Shown one piece after another: positions 7,781-15,383 of a stretch of 42,075 nucleotides of DNA. The translations under genes and the position numbers were made by a program. This DNA comes from an uncultured Zetaproteobacteria bacterium. Lineage in GTDB: Bacteria; Pseudomonadota; Zetaproteobacteria; Mariprofundales; Mariprofundaceae. The stretch covers positions 1 to 42,075 of the forward strand of contig CAMZLG010000076.1 of assembly GCA_947311495.1 (NCBI GenBank). Direction: 5' to 3'. Position 1 is the first letter of the stretch, and every line of letters starts with the position of its first letter. A model generated the notes under the pieces. The model did not search any database. It saw nothing but the letters and a program-made list of their open reading frames with translations, and was not told the origin of the DNA.

Positions 7781-8869
7781 TTAATCTAAATTTAAGCCCA
7801 ACTGCATCTTCGCATCTTTTTTTTCTTGGTTCTCAAGCCCGCTCACCGTAAACCCAACAAGCCGTACAGGTTTGATACCTGCTTGGGTATCTGCCAACAG
7901 TTTGGGGATAAGTGTTAAGGCTTGGCTTTGATTGATCATGTTTGGCTCTGTTTTACTGCGTGTGACCTGCTTAAAATCGGCATATTTTACTTTGATGGTG
8001 ATGGTTTTGCCTTGCAGCTCGTGTTTGTCCAAGCCTTGAAACACTTGCACCACCAATGCTTTGAAATGACCAAGCAACACATCCACATCCTTAATATCTT
8101 GGGCAAATGTGGTTTCTTTGCCCAGCGATTTGCGTTCTCTAAAGCTTTTGACTGCTCTTTCATCTATGCCTCTGGCGATGTTGAAGTAATAGGCGGCGGA
8201 CTTGCCGAAATGGGCTTGCAAGTCGGGTAATGACCATGTTTTGAGGTCTGCACCTGTGTATATGTCCAAGGCTTTCATCTTTTTGGCTGTGGCAGGGCCA
8301 ACACCATAGAACTTCTCAATGGCTAAGGCTTGCACAAAAGCTGCGCCCTGCTTGGGTGTGATGACATATAAACCATCGGGTTTATCCATATCCGATGCGA
8401 CTTTGGCTAAGAATTTGTTGTAGGACACGCCTGCCGATGCGGTTAAACCTGTTTCCTGCTTAATCTCATGTTTGATGGCTTGGGCAATCTTGGTGGCGAT
8501 ACCATCAAATGCGGCGGTGTAGCTCACGTCTAAATAGGCTTCGTCCAAGGATAAGGGTTCAACTTGGGCAGCATAACGCCAAAACACCTCACGAATCTTT
8601 GCCGATGCCTCTCGGTACGCTTCAAAACGCACAGGCACAAAGATGGCTTGCGGGCAAAGGCGATAGGCTTGCGAGCATGGCATAGCAGAATGAATGCCAA
8701 ACTTACGCGCTTCATAGCTGCACGCCGCCACCACACCCCTTGAATTGGGTTTGCCGCCTACAATCAATGGTTTACCACGGTATTCAGGGTTATCCCGCTG
8801 CTCAACGGATGCGAAAAAAGCATCCATATCGACGTGAATAATTTTACGTTGTTTGGTCAAAGTACACAA
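7781..8869 (-). CDS. dinB: DNA polymerase IV
   Basis: Y-family translesion polymerase. It shows the IIHVDMDAFFASVE start (metal ligand Asp14, steric-gate position Phe19), the SLDEAYLD motif with Asp109 and Glu110, and helix-hairpin-helix and little-finger regions of usual length. No ATG exists before the conserved strand. The start must be TTG at 8869 or TTG at 8860, neither with a clear ribosome-binding site. Repeat D begins eight bases upstream of the 8869 start. The protein lacks an obvious C-terminal clamp-binding QLxLxF motif, but QLGLNL near the end is a good match to it. Confidence 0.92.
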   Translation of the reverse strand: MCTLTKQRKIIHVDMDAFFASVEQRDNPEYRGKPLIVGGKPNSRGVVAACSYEARKFGIHSAMPCSQAYRLCPQAIFVPVRFEAYREASAKIREVFWRYAAQVEPLSLDEAYLDVSYTAAFDGIATKIAQAIKHEIKQETGLTASAGVSYNKFLAKVASDMDKPDGLYVITPKQGAAFVQALAIEKFYGVGPATAKKMKALDIYTGADLKTWSLPDLQAHFGKSAAYYFNIARGIDERAVKSFRERKSLGKETTFAQDIKDVDVLLGHFKALVVQVFQGLDKHELQGKTITIKVKYADFKQVTRSKTEPNMINQSQALTLIPKLLADTQAGIKPVRLVGFTVSGLENQEKKDAKMQLGLNLD

Positions 8870-8876
8870 CGAAGTA

Positions 8877-8949
8877 CGTCATACCCAACTTGATTGGGTA
8901 TCCATGGAGACATCAGTGTTGGTGGATACCCACCTGCGTGGGTATGACG
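8877..8949 (+). repeat. CGTCAT-type paired palindromic repeat, copy D
   Basis: The left hairpin is CGTCATACCCAA with TTGGGTATCCA. After a spacer of about 21 bases comes the right hairpin GGATACCCACC with GTGGGTATGACG. Stem sequences differ from copies B and C, yet both strands of each stem change together, so base pairing is kept. The element lies between the dinB start and the end of the 120-residue gene. Confidence 0.85.
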
Positions 8950-8977
8950 AGGTGATGAACGGAATACATACATATCT

Positions 8978-9340
8978 TTAGGTTATCTTTGGGATTTCGA
9001 TTTCAAGCATGTTTGGGTCATTCATAACCTGTTCAGACACACTCAACACGGTGAACTGTTTTAAATCATTAAAGGCTTCTCTTTGATGGCTTGTCATGTG
9101 TTCAATATTATGAAGGATAACAATCACTTGCCCCGACAATGTTAAAGTTTTTTTGAGCCAATATCCCCATTTATTCTGCTCACGTTTCAGGTCGATTTTC
9201 TGCACTTGAACATCGGAAATCAAGGACAATAAATCTTCCAATGTTTGCCGCCGTCCTCGCCCATGTGGAGCATGCAAATTGACAGACTCCCCTGACAATA
9301 AATGGTCAGCAAGTTGTTGCGTAAAGGCGGGTCTAAGCAT
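8978..9340 (-). CDS. hypothetical protein, degenerate P-loop-like
   Basis: A 120-residue protein that I do not recognise. Residues 20-33 look like a strand plus P-loop (NLHAPHGRGRRQT) but have Arg-Arg where GK[ST] should be. Residues 72-80 form a hydrophobic strand ending in HNIE, like a Walker B with Asn replacing Asp. The layout resembles the start of an AAA/STAND-type ATPase domain that has lost nucleotide-binding residues. The start lies two bases after the peptidoglycan-binding gene, so the two are co-translated with truC. It has no membrane segment. Confidence 0.7.
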   Translation of the reverse strand: MLRPAFTQQLADHLLSGESVNLHAPHGRGRRQTLEDLLSLISDVQVQKIDLKREQNKWGYWLKKTLTLSGQVIVILHNIEHMTSHQREAFNDLKQFTVLSVSEQVMNDPNMLEIEIPKIT

Positions 9341-9342
9341 AT

Positions 9343-9714
9343 TTAAATCAAGCTGCTCGGTGTGACTTTTTTCTTTTCTTTATCCCACTCTTCTTGGCTA
9401 AACACACCTTTGGTAATCAAAAGGCGGACCAAAGCATCCAACTCTTTTTGATTGGTCGGCATCATCTTACTTTTACTGGGTTTTTCATCTTCCGAAGGAG
9501 CTGGCGCACCGCCTGACATTTGTTTCATCAATGCCTCATCCACAATACCTGTCGGTTTTAAACCCTGCTGCTTTTGAAAGCTTTTGACCGCATCGCGGGT
9601 ATCCACACCAAACAATGCCTTTTGGTCTTTAATCTCATAACCCATACGCTGCAACACCGATTGCAATTGGGTGATGCTTTTGCCGCGCATAAAAATTTTT
9701 AATGCTCGTGCCAT
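9343..9714 (-). CDS. peptidoglycan-binding-domain protein
   Basis: A 123-residue protein whose first 70 residues form a PG_binding_1 three-helix domain (LQSVLQRMGY, DTRDAVKSFQKQQGL, TGIVDEALM). A Pro/Ser/Glu/Lys linker (72-84) and a SHOCT-like C-terminal helix pair (LVRLLITKGVFSQEEWDKEK) follow. There is no signal peptide, which is odd for a wall-binding domain and suggests a cytosolic or adaptor role. A good AAGGAG lies eight bases upstream. The gene follows truC by 12 bases. Confidence 0.82.
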   Translation of the reverse strand: MARALKIFMRGKSITQLQSVLQRMGYEIKDQKALFGVDTRDAVKSFQKQQGLKPTGIVDEALMKQMSGGAPAPSEDEKPSKSKMMPTNQKELDALVRLLITKGVFSQEEWDKEKKKVTPSSLI

Positions 9715-9726
9715 GTGTGTGTCTCC

Positions 9727-10461
9727 TTAAACCTTATCCGACCAATGCAAATGCTGAAGCACGCTTGTAAAAACATCATCCAAACCCGCTTCAATGTTTA
9801 TTCTTTCTTGGGATACAGGATGCTCAAAGCTTAGAGATGTTGCAGTCAGCAGCAAGCGATGACAATTCATCTTATCTCGAAACATCTGATTATGTTTGCC
9901 ATCACCATGCGTGGTGTCGCCCACAATGGGATGAAATATATGTTTAAGATGTCGCCGTAGTTGATGTTTGCGCCCTGTTTTCGGCATTACACGAACCAGA
10001 CTATACCTTGAAGTCTTATACCGCCCTACTGGCTCATCCAATTCAACTGTGGCAAGCCGCTTATAATGCGTGACCGCATCTTGCGGTGCTTTATCCTGCT
10101 TGGCTTGTTTATCGCTCTTTTTATCCAACTCTTCTTTAAGCGCATAATCAATGATGCCGCTTTCATCGGTAAAACCACGTACCACGGCAAGGTAAGTCTT
10201 TTCAATGGTGTGCGCTGCAAACTGCTCACCCACTTGTTTGGCAATGTCAGGATTCAAAGCAAAAAGGAGCACACCCGATGTCGGTTTATCCAAGCGATGC
10301 ACAGGGTACACATGTTGCCCCACTTGATTACGCACCATTTGTAGGGCAAAGCGCGTTTCATGTTTATCAATCATGGAGCGATGCACCAACAAACCCGAAG
10401 GTTTATTCACCGCAACCAAGTGTTCATCCTGATATAATATGTCTAAGCTTTCATCGCACAT
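9727..10461 (-). CDS. truC: tRNA pseudouridine(65) synthase TruC
   Basis: RluA-family pseudouridine synthase of 244 residues. The catalytic motif HRLDKPTSG carries Asp58, and the GRKHQLRRHLKHIFHPIVGD segment, with its extra arginine-histidine pair, is characteristic of TruC, which modifies U65 of tRNA-Ile and tRNA-Asp. The C-terminus ends after the usual EHP strand. It heads a three-gene leftward unit with the peptidoglycan-binding and P-loop-like genes. Other RluA-type specificities cannot be excluded, but the THGDGKHN segment supports TruC. Confidence 0.87.
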   Translation of the reverse strand: MCDESLDILYQDEHLVAVNKPSGLLVHRSMIDKHETRFALQMVRNQVGQHVYPVHRLDKPTSGVLLFALNPDIAKQVGEQFAAHTIEKTYLAVVRGFTDESGIIDYALKEELDKKSDKQAKQDKAPQDAVTHYKRLATVELDEPVGRYKTSRYSLVRVMPKTGRKHQLRRHLKHIFHPIVGDTTHGDGKHNQMFRDKMNCHRLLLTATSLSFEHPVSQERINIEAGLDDVFTSVLQHLHWSDKV

Positions 10462-10519
10462 ATCGCGAGCTTAGCCGACAATCATTGAAATCATAGCCTT
10501 AAACCATAAGACTGAGCGC

Positions 10520-10804
10520 ATGACAGAACACAAGAACACTGACCCTTTGCACGGCGTAACCCTAAAAATGATGTTGGAAGAGCTGGTTTCATTCTATGGC
10601 TGGGGTGAAATGGGCATTTATGTCAAAATACGCTGCTTTAATATGAATCCGTCCATCAAATCAAGCTTGGCATTCCTGCGCAAAACGCCGTGGGCACGAA
10701 CCAAGGTTGAGTATTTATACAAAGACATGTTGGATGAAAAGAATGGCGTAAGCAAAGAAGAACCAAAGAAAAAATCAAACAGCCCATGGCCTGATGTCGA
10801 TTAA
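10520..10804 (+). CDS. VF530 family putative DNA-binding protein
   Basis: A 94-residue protein of the VF530 (DUF2132) family, with the signature [17 protein letters not shown], the aromatic stretch FYGWGEMG and the FLRKTPWAR motif. The founding structure, from Vibrio fischeri, resembles DNA-binding folds, but no cellular function is known. The C-terminal 20 residues are Lys/Glu/Pro-rich and probably disordered. It is transcribed divergently from truC and overlaps the stop of the convergent rluE gene by four bases. Confidence 0.88.
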   Translation: MTEHKNTDPLHGVTLKMMLEELVSFYGWGEMGIYVKIRCFNMNPSIKSSLAFLRKTPWARTKVEYLYKDMLDEKNGVSKEEPKKKSNSPWPDVD

Positions 10805-11355
10805 AATTTCAGTTGGCGTGCGTCCAAGGTTTGATATTCGCCCACATCAAGACCATCCAAAGTGATGTCACCAATCGCATAACGAATCAAGCGTAGTGTA
10901 GGAAAACCAACGGCTGCCGTCATGCGGCGAACCTGTCGATTTTTACCTTCGGATATTTCAAGCCTTAACCATGATGTTGGGATATTTGCGCGAAAACGCA
11001 CTGGTGGATTGCGTTCCCATAAATCTTTGGGTTCACCCATTTTTTCAGCCTTGGCAGGTTTGGTTTGACCATCTTTAAGCACGGCACCACGCCTTAATTG
11101 TTCAACCGCTTCATCGGTGATGTCACCGTCCACTTGCACCCAATACACTTTGCTTTTTCCATGTTTGGGATGCGCAATTTTGTCTTGCAGCTTGCCATCA
11201 TCAGTGAGCAACAACAAACCCTCACTGTCCTTATCCAATCGCCCTGCGGCATACACATCCTTGAGCTTGATATAGTCGGCTAAAGTCTCTTTATTATCTT
11301 GTGGACTGAATTGGCATAAAACATTAAAAGGTTTGTTAAAACGAATGGTGGTCAT
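10801..11355 (-). CDS. rluE: 23S rRNA pseudouridine synthase RluE-like
   Basis: RsuA-family pseudouridine synthase of 184 residues, with the catalytic [14 protein letters not shown] motif (Asp41) and the [14 protein letters not shown] segment. It lacks an N-terminal S4 domain, as RluE does. RluE modifies U2457 near the peptidyl transferase centre of 23S rRNA. The protein starts directly with the strand [15 protein letters not shown], typical of RluE. It converges on the VF530 gene with overlapping stop codons. Confidence 0.87.
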   Translation of the reverse strand: MTTIRFNKPFNVLCQFSPQDNKETLADYIKLKDVYAAGRLDKDSEGLLLLTDDGKLQDKIAHPKHGKSKVYWVQVDGDITDEAVEQLRRGAVLKDGQTKPAKAEKMGEPKDLWERNPPVRFRANIPTSWLRLEISEGKNRQVRRMTAAVGFPTLRLIRYAIGDITLDGLDVGEYQTLDARQLKF

Positions 11356-11389
11356 GGGGCAACACTAGTCATTTGAATGCGTTTATGGA

Positions 11390-11764
11390 ATGCTATCACC
11401 TATGTTATTTCAACCCGACCCTGATGTTGAGGCTTATGTGCTTGCCAAAAAAGGCGCTGAAAAGAGCTATCCTTTTGGTGAGGATGTGGCGGTGTATAAA
11501 GTGAAAAACAAGATGTTTGCACTCATGGGAAGCATTGGCATCAACCTCAAGTGCTACCCTGATGAAGCCATTATTTATCGACAAATGTTTGAAGCTGTCA
11601 CACCCGCTTATCACATGAATAAAGAGCATTGGAATTCTGTGACGTTGGATGATGATGCGCCCATAGGTTTAATACACAAAATGATTGATGATTCTTATGC
11701 GCTGATTGTGGCTAAGCTACCAAAAAAAGATAGAGAACGATTGCTTGGGGGATTGAATATATGA
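11390..11764 (+). CDS. MmcQ/YjbR family protein
   Basis: A 124-residue protein of the MmcQ/YjbR-like CyaY fold, with the conserved YPFGEDVAVYKVKNKMFAL strand pair, the NLKCYPDEA segment and the terminal SYALIVAKLPKKDRE helix. These small proteins are suspected DNA-binding or regulatory factors, but no biochemical role is settled. ATG at 11390 or 11402 could be the start, and neither has a convincing ribosome-binding site. The stop overlaps the DUF1499 gene by four bases. Confidence 0.85.
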   Translation: MLSPMLFQPDPDVEAYVLAKKGAEKSYPFGEDVAVYKVKNKMFALMGSIGINLKCYPDEAIIYRQMFEAVTPAYHMNKEHWNSVTLDDDAPIGLIHKMIDDSYALIVAKLPKKDRERLLGGLNI

Positions 11765-12210
11765 AAACAGTTTTGTTTGTTGTGACTGCATTGGTAGCAC
11801 TTGGGCTTGTTGCCTATATCGTGATGGCAGTGTTATCACAAAAAATGCCCGATAACTTGGGTTTACATGATGGCGTACTTCGCCCCTGCCCTGAATCACC
11901 CAACTGCCTTTGCAGCGAAGCGCATACCCAAGGTGATGATGTGCATTACACTGCACCCATTCAAGGTGATAAAGCCATGTGGGATAAGCTTCAATCTGTG
12001 ATTCAAGCCCAAGGCGGCGAAGTGATAACTGATAATGGCGACTATAAACACTACATCTTTAGCACACCTGTCATGCATTATGTGGATGATGTGGAGCTTA
12101 GGTTTGATGAAGCATCTCACCTCATTCATATTCGCTCTGCATCACGTATTGGACGCAAGGATTTTGGTGTAAATCAAGCGCGAATGGATAACATCAAACA
12201 AGCCTTATGA
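11761..12210 (+). CDS. DUF1499 family membrane-anchored protein
   Basis: A 149-residue protein with one N-terminal transmembrane helix (about 4-25) and the DUF1499 core that begins LRPCPESPNCLCSEA (40-54), with Cys43, Cys49 and Cys51. The rest is a beta-rich domain, and its terminal segment SASRIGRKDFGVNQAR is a family signature. The function is unknown. The start overlaps the YjbR-like gene (ATGA), and cutA follows after 13 bases, so the three probably form one transcript. Confidence 0.86.
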   Translation: MKTVLFVVTALVALGLVAYIVMAVLSQKMPDNLGLHDGVLRPCPESPNCLCSEAHTQGDDVHYTAPIQGDKAMWDKLQSVIQAQGGEVITDNGDYKHYIFSTPVMHYVDDVELRFDEASHLIHIRSASRIGRKDFGVNQARMDNIKQAL

Positions 12211-12223
12211 ACCGTGTAACACA

Positions 12224-12526
12224 ATGAATATCATACTCACCAGCATAGATGATAAAAGCAAAGCGCAAGCAATCGCCAAAGCTTTGGTGCAAGCCAAGCT
12301 TGCCGCTTGTGTGCAAATATCAGCCCAAGGTGAGTCGGTGTATATGTGGGAAGGTAAGCTTTGCCAAGAAGCCGAGTATTATCTAAGCATCAAAACAACA
12401 GCAGCGCTCAAAGATAAGGTTGTGGTTTGGTTAGAAGCCAATCATGCCTACGACACACCTGAAATTATCACTTTAAATGCAGAGGCTAGTGAAAGTTATA
12501 ATAATTGGCTTAAATATAACTTATAA
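12224..12526 (+). CDS. cutA: CutA1 divalent ion tolerance family protein
   Basis: A 100-residue trimeric ferredoxin-like protein, with the CutA1 motifs LAACVQIS (25-32), SVYMWEGKL, EYYLSIKT and the H-x-YDTPEIITLNA segment near residue 74-87. CutA was linked to copper and divalent metal tolerance in E. coli, but its molecular function remains unclear. It is the last gene of the YjbR-DUF1499-cutA run. Length is usual for the family. Confidence 0.92.
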   Translation: MNIILTSIDDKSKAQAIAKALVQAKLAACVQISAQGESVYMWEGKLCQEAEYYLSIKTTAALKDKVVVWLEANHAYDTPEIITLNAEASESYNNWLKYNL

Positions 12527-12568
12527 GTCAACACAGGCTAAGCTAATGAGGAATAGAGGCTAAAAAAC

Positions 12569-13087
12569 GTGAGCGAAAACATCAGTGAAATAATCAAAAA
12601 CATTTCTTCTCCAAAAGAGCTCTTACAGGTCTTCGAGACGATTAAGCAGCACATGATAACACTAAAGGTTGCAACAAATCAGACTGACCCTGTTGGTCAA
12701 TATGCTGAATATTTGGTTTTGAAATTATATCCTAATTCCCAAAAAACTTCTGATGGGACTCCAGGTTGTGATGTAGTTACATTTGAAAATAAAAAAATCG
12801 AAGTGAAAGGGCGTGTTGCACGAACTAAAGGATATATACCAAAGACATACATTTCAGATTCAAACGTCTCTGATGAAAGTTTTGATTACCTTATCTACAT
12901 AGTCTTTGACGGCAACTATGATATAAAATATGCCTATGGAATGTCTGTTGATACCTTCAAAGAAAAAGCAAAGTTAGTAAATCATAACAACAGTCGTCCA
13001 AAGTGGCGGTTTAGCGCCAAATATGAATACTTAAATTGTAAGAAAGTAGATAACCTAACAAACTGTTTAACTGCGCTTCAAACCTAA
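12569..13087 (+). CDS. orphan PD-(D/E)XK nuclease-like protein
   Basis: A 172-residue protein from a GTG start with GAGG upstream. An N-terminal helical region (1-35) precedes a core with a conserved-type Glu47 (GQYAEYLVLKLY), then GCDVVTFENKKIEVKGR containing Asp68, Glu78 and Lys80. This E-D-ExK layout is the PD-(D/E)XK restriction-like nuclease pattern, as in small domains with type II enzyme ancestry. Base composition is clearly more AT-rich than in its neighbours, suggesting acquisition. No methyltransferase is adjacent. Nuclease activity is inferred from the motif only. Confidence 0.72.
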   Translation: MSENISEIIKNISSPKELLQVFETIKQHMITLKVATNQTDPVGQYAEYLVLKLYPNSQKTSDGTPGCDVVTFENKKIEVKGRVARTKGYIPKTYISDSNVSDESFDYLIYIVFDGNYDIKYAYGMSVDTFKEKAKLVNHNNSRPKWRFSAKYEYLNCKKVDNLTNCLTALQT

Positions 13088-13653
13088 TTCTTTTTGGTGA
13101 ACTCGGTAAGAATAACAATGGTTTGACCGTTCACTTTACCTTCGATGTGCGCTTCATTATCCAAAACCAAACGAATATTACGCACAGGTGTGCCACGTTT
13201 GGCAGTGAAACCACCACCCGCAACTTTTAAATCTTTGATTAAAACGACGGAGTCACCCGCTTCCAAAACCACGCCATTACTATCACGATGAACCAATGCA
13301 TTCTCATCTGCCAAACCTGCTTCAGCCCAAGCTTTGACATCATCTTCTAGATACATCATATCCAATAGGTCTTGCGGCCAGCCTTCGCCTTTGAGTTGAT
13401 TCAGCATACGAAATGCGACCACTTTCACGGCATCCACTTCGCTCCACATGCTGTCATTCAAACAACGCCAGTGATTGGCATCCACATTATCCGCATCGTT
13501 AAGTTGCGTGTTGCATGTACCACAGACAAAAACGGCTGCATCTGCGCCATCTGTCAGGCTGTTTGGCACTTCATACACAGTTAAACCGTCTGTGCTGCCA
13601 CATAATTCGCATTTGTCACCGCTGCGTGTTGCTAATGTTTGCTCTAAACTCAT
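13084..13653 (-). CDS. yjdM: YjdM/PhnA family zinc-ribbon protein
   Basis: A 189-residue protein with an N-terminal zinc ribbon (Cys15, Cys18, Cys44, Cys47) and the C-terminal PhnA beta-barrel (GDSVVLIKDLKVAGG, then HIEGKVNGQTIVILTEFTKKN). Despite its old name, it is not a phosphonoacetate hydrolase and its function is unsettled. The ATG is preceded by GAGG about nine bases upstream. It converges on the nuclease-like gene with overlapping stops. Confidence 0.9.
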   Translation of the reverse strand: MSLEQTLATRSGDKCELCGSTDGLTVYEVPNSLTDGADAAVFVCGTCNTQLNDADNVDANHWRCLNDSMWSEVDAVKVVAFRMLNQLKGEGWPQDLLDMMYLEDDVKAWAEAGLADENALVHRDSNGVVLEAGDSVVLIKDLKVAGGGFTAKRGTPVRNIRLVLDNEAHIEGKVNGQTIVILTEFTKKN

Positions 13654-13686
13654 GATATTTAAACCTCGAAATAAATTTTCGCCAAT

Positions 13687-14058
13687 CTAACGCCGATTGG
13701 GGCGATTACCACGCCCTGAACCTGAAACAGGCGTATTGCTTCGTGGTTCAAGCAAATGAATGTCTTCACCACGTAATACAATATCTTGCCCGCAACCTTT
13801 ACATGCACTACCAAATCCCGAAAAAGGGAAAAGTTTTAGCTTGCCACATTCTGGGCATTCACCTTTACGCGCTTTGAAAGGCAATACAAACACACAGCCT
13901 GCAATCACCAAAGAACTCACAATACCTGTAATCGGCATCATAAAGATAAGTAAAATACTGCCACCCCATAAGGGTAAGGAAAACAATAAAATACGAAAGG
14001 GTGCAGCTTTGGCTGCTGTGGTCTTTATGGTTTCCCGTTGGGGTCGAACGCGGCTCAT
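13687..14058 (-). CDS. small membrane protein with zinc-ribbon tail
   Basis: A 123-residue hypothetical protein. A basic N-terminus (1-20) precedes two hydrophobic helices (about 22-40 and 43-60). A rubredoxin-like zinc ribbon follows, with CPEC (Cys68, Cys71) and CKGC (Cys86, Cys89). The Arg/Gly/Pro-rich tail is probably disordered. By charge rule both termini should be cytoplasmic. I do not recognise a named family. The gene lies just upstream of yjdM on the same strand, with a 33-base gap. Confidence 0.7.
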   Translation of the reverse strand: MSRVRPQRETIKTTAAKAAPFRILLFSLPLWGGSILLIFMMPITGIVSSLVIAGCVFVLPFKARKGECPECGKLKLFPFSGFGSACKGCGQDIVLRGEDIHLLEPRSNTPVSGSGRGNRPNRR

Positions 14059-14070
14059 GCGCTAATCATG

Positions 14071-14112
14071 CGCAAACAAAAACACCGTGCAAGTGATAAA
14101 CTTACACGGTGT
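14071..14112 (-). terminator. Rho-independent terminator of the peroxidase gene
   Basis: ACACCGTG and CACGGTGT (14082-14089 and 14105-14112) form an eight-pair stem, extended by AAGT/ACTT around a five-base loop with one mismatch. On the minus strand it is followed by TTTTTGTTT. It lies downstream of the cytochrome c peroxidase gene and isolates it from the zinc-ribbon gene. Confidence 0.85.
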
Positions 14113-14142
14113 CTATTGAATTTGACTATTTCATAAAAATAA

Positions 14143-14253
14143 ACTGTAGCGAGCGCTAAATCAACAAGGCGTACGGAGCACAGCGACCGAGGTATATTGA
14201 ATGATATATCGAGGAAGCGAGCACCGCACAACACAGTTGGTTTTGTGCGCAGT
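14143..14253. repeat. long imperfect palindromic element
   Basis: The element starts ACTG and ends CAGT. Its outer arms, AGCGCTAAATCAAC on the left and GTTGGTTTTGTGCGC on the right, are near inverted copies. Inner arms (CGACCGAGGTATAT and ATATATCGAGGAAGCG) also partly match in inverted orientation, around a short centre near 14197. A tighter hairpin, CGCACAA (14225-14231) with TTGTGCG (14243-14249), sits in the right arm. It encodes nothing visible. It could be a MITE-like or REP-type element. Confidence 0.6.
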
Positions 14254-14256
14254 AAG

Positions 14257-15237
14257 TTAGTCTTTAAAGTCCAATGCTTTTCCAGTTGGGCGCGGCAACA
14301 CTGGGAACGTCACTTGTGGCGCATCACCCGTTAACGTTTCCAAGAATGCCACGATGTCTGCAATATCTTTCTTGGACAGTTTAACATCCAATTGCACTCT
14401 GCCCATGGTCGCAACCGCTTCTTCCAGAGTGGCTGCTGAGCCATCATGGAAATAAGGCGCAGTCATCGCCACATTACGCCATGATTGCACACGGAATACA
14501 TGGTCATCATCATCTTTGCCTGTAACCGACTTCAAACCTTCATCTTTGCCATATTTGAAAGTAACAAATTCGTTGCTGGTAAACAAAGGCCCTGAGTGAC
14601 AAGAAGTACAACCAATATCAGCTACTTTGTGCATACCACGCTTGGCTGCTTTGGAAATATCGCCTTTGCCTTGTACAAATTTATCAAAGGGCGCGTTGGG
14701 TGTAAGCAAGGTGCGCTCAAAGGCTGCAATGGCTTTTGCCATATTGTCGTAGTTTAATGAATGTTTACCAAACACTTCATCAAACAACGACGAATAACCC
14801 GCATCTTTCAAACGCTTAACCACAGCTTCTTCACTGTCTGCTGCCATTTCAACTGGGTTGAGTGGTGGTCCTTTGGCTTGGTCTTCAAGCAATGGTGCAC
14901 GACCATCCCAGAATTGCTTGCTCCAAAAGCCTGAGTTCAACACGGTTGGTGCATTGCGTCCGCCATGGTTCCACTGATGACCAATCGAAAACTTCTGATT
15001 ATCCACACCCCACGTTGCCAAATTATGGCATGAGTTGCAGGAAAAATGCCCGCTTTTTGATATAGCAGGCTCAAAATACAACTTCTTACCCAATTCAACC
15101 TTGGCTGCACTCATAGGATTATCCGCAGGCACTGGCACTTGTGTTGGCAACACGCCCATCCCTTCTGGAATATCAGCTGCAACTGCGTTGCCGAATCCCA
15201 AGAATGATAATGATGCCAATAAAATAAGCTTTTTCAT
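14257..15237 (-). CDS. ccpA: di-haem cytochrome c peroxidase
   Basis: Periplasmic enzyme reducing hydrogen peroxide to water with electrons from cytochrome c. The 326-residue precursor has a signal peptide ending AVA-AD (cut near residue 20), the first haem site CNSCH (Cys67, Cys70, His71), the conserved WNHGGRNAPTVLN region, the second site CTSCH (Cys210, Cys213, His214) and the family methionine near 278. The ATG at 15237 is chosen because AAGGAG precedes it by seven bases. A start 15 codons upstream would spoil the signal peptide. It is divergent from oxyR, which probably controls it. Confidence 0.93.
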   Translation of the reverse strand: MKKLILLASLSFLGFGNAVAADIPEGMGVLPTQVPVPADNPMSAAKVELGKKLYFEPAISKSGHFSCNSCHNLATWGVDNQKFSIGHQWNHGGRNAPTVLNSGFWSKQFWDGRAPLLEDQAKGPPLNPVEMAADSEEAVVKRLKDAGYSSLFDEVFGKHSLNYDNMAKAIAAFERTLLTPNAPFDKFVQGKGDISKAAKRGMHKVADIGCTSCHSGPLFTSNEFVTFKYGKDEGLKSVTGKDDDDHVFRVQSWRNVAMTAPYFHDGSAATLEEAVATMGRVQLDVKLSKKDIADIVAFLETLTGDAPQVTFPVLPRPTGKALDFKD

Positions 15238-15260
15238 ATCTAACTCCTTGTTTCTTGATT

Positions 15261-15361
15261 TGTATGCCAAGCGCATACACATTCTTTATGCTGCGAAGTA
15301 TAACATGGCATACATACAGATAAAATTGATTGTTTAGATGGTATTCATTGATTTTATGAAT
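15261..15361. promoter_or_regulatory. candidate operators between peroxidase gene and oxyR
   Basis: The divergent gap holds two dyads: TGTATGC (15261-15267) with GCATACA (15273-15279), and ATTCAT (15343-15348) with ATGAAT (15356-15361). A further GCATACA lies at 15309. An ATAG-centred stretch follows the second dyad (15363 on) but matches the E. coli OxyR box poorly. LysR-type regulators usually bind such dyads between divergent genes. Assignment to OxyR is inference. Confidence 0.4.
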
Positions 15362-15383
15362 GATAGAATACAATATATGCATG

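Noticed and set aside
14143-14253. Riboswitch or attachment site near the peroxidase gene
   Set aside because: The structure lies at the 3' end, not in a leader, and no integrase or direct-repeat pair is present.
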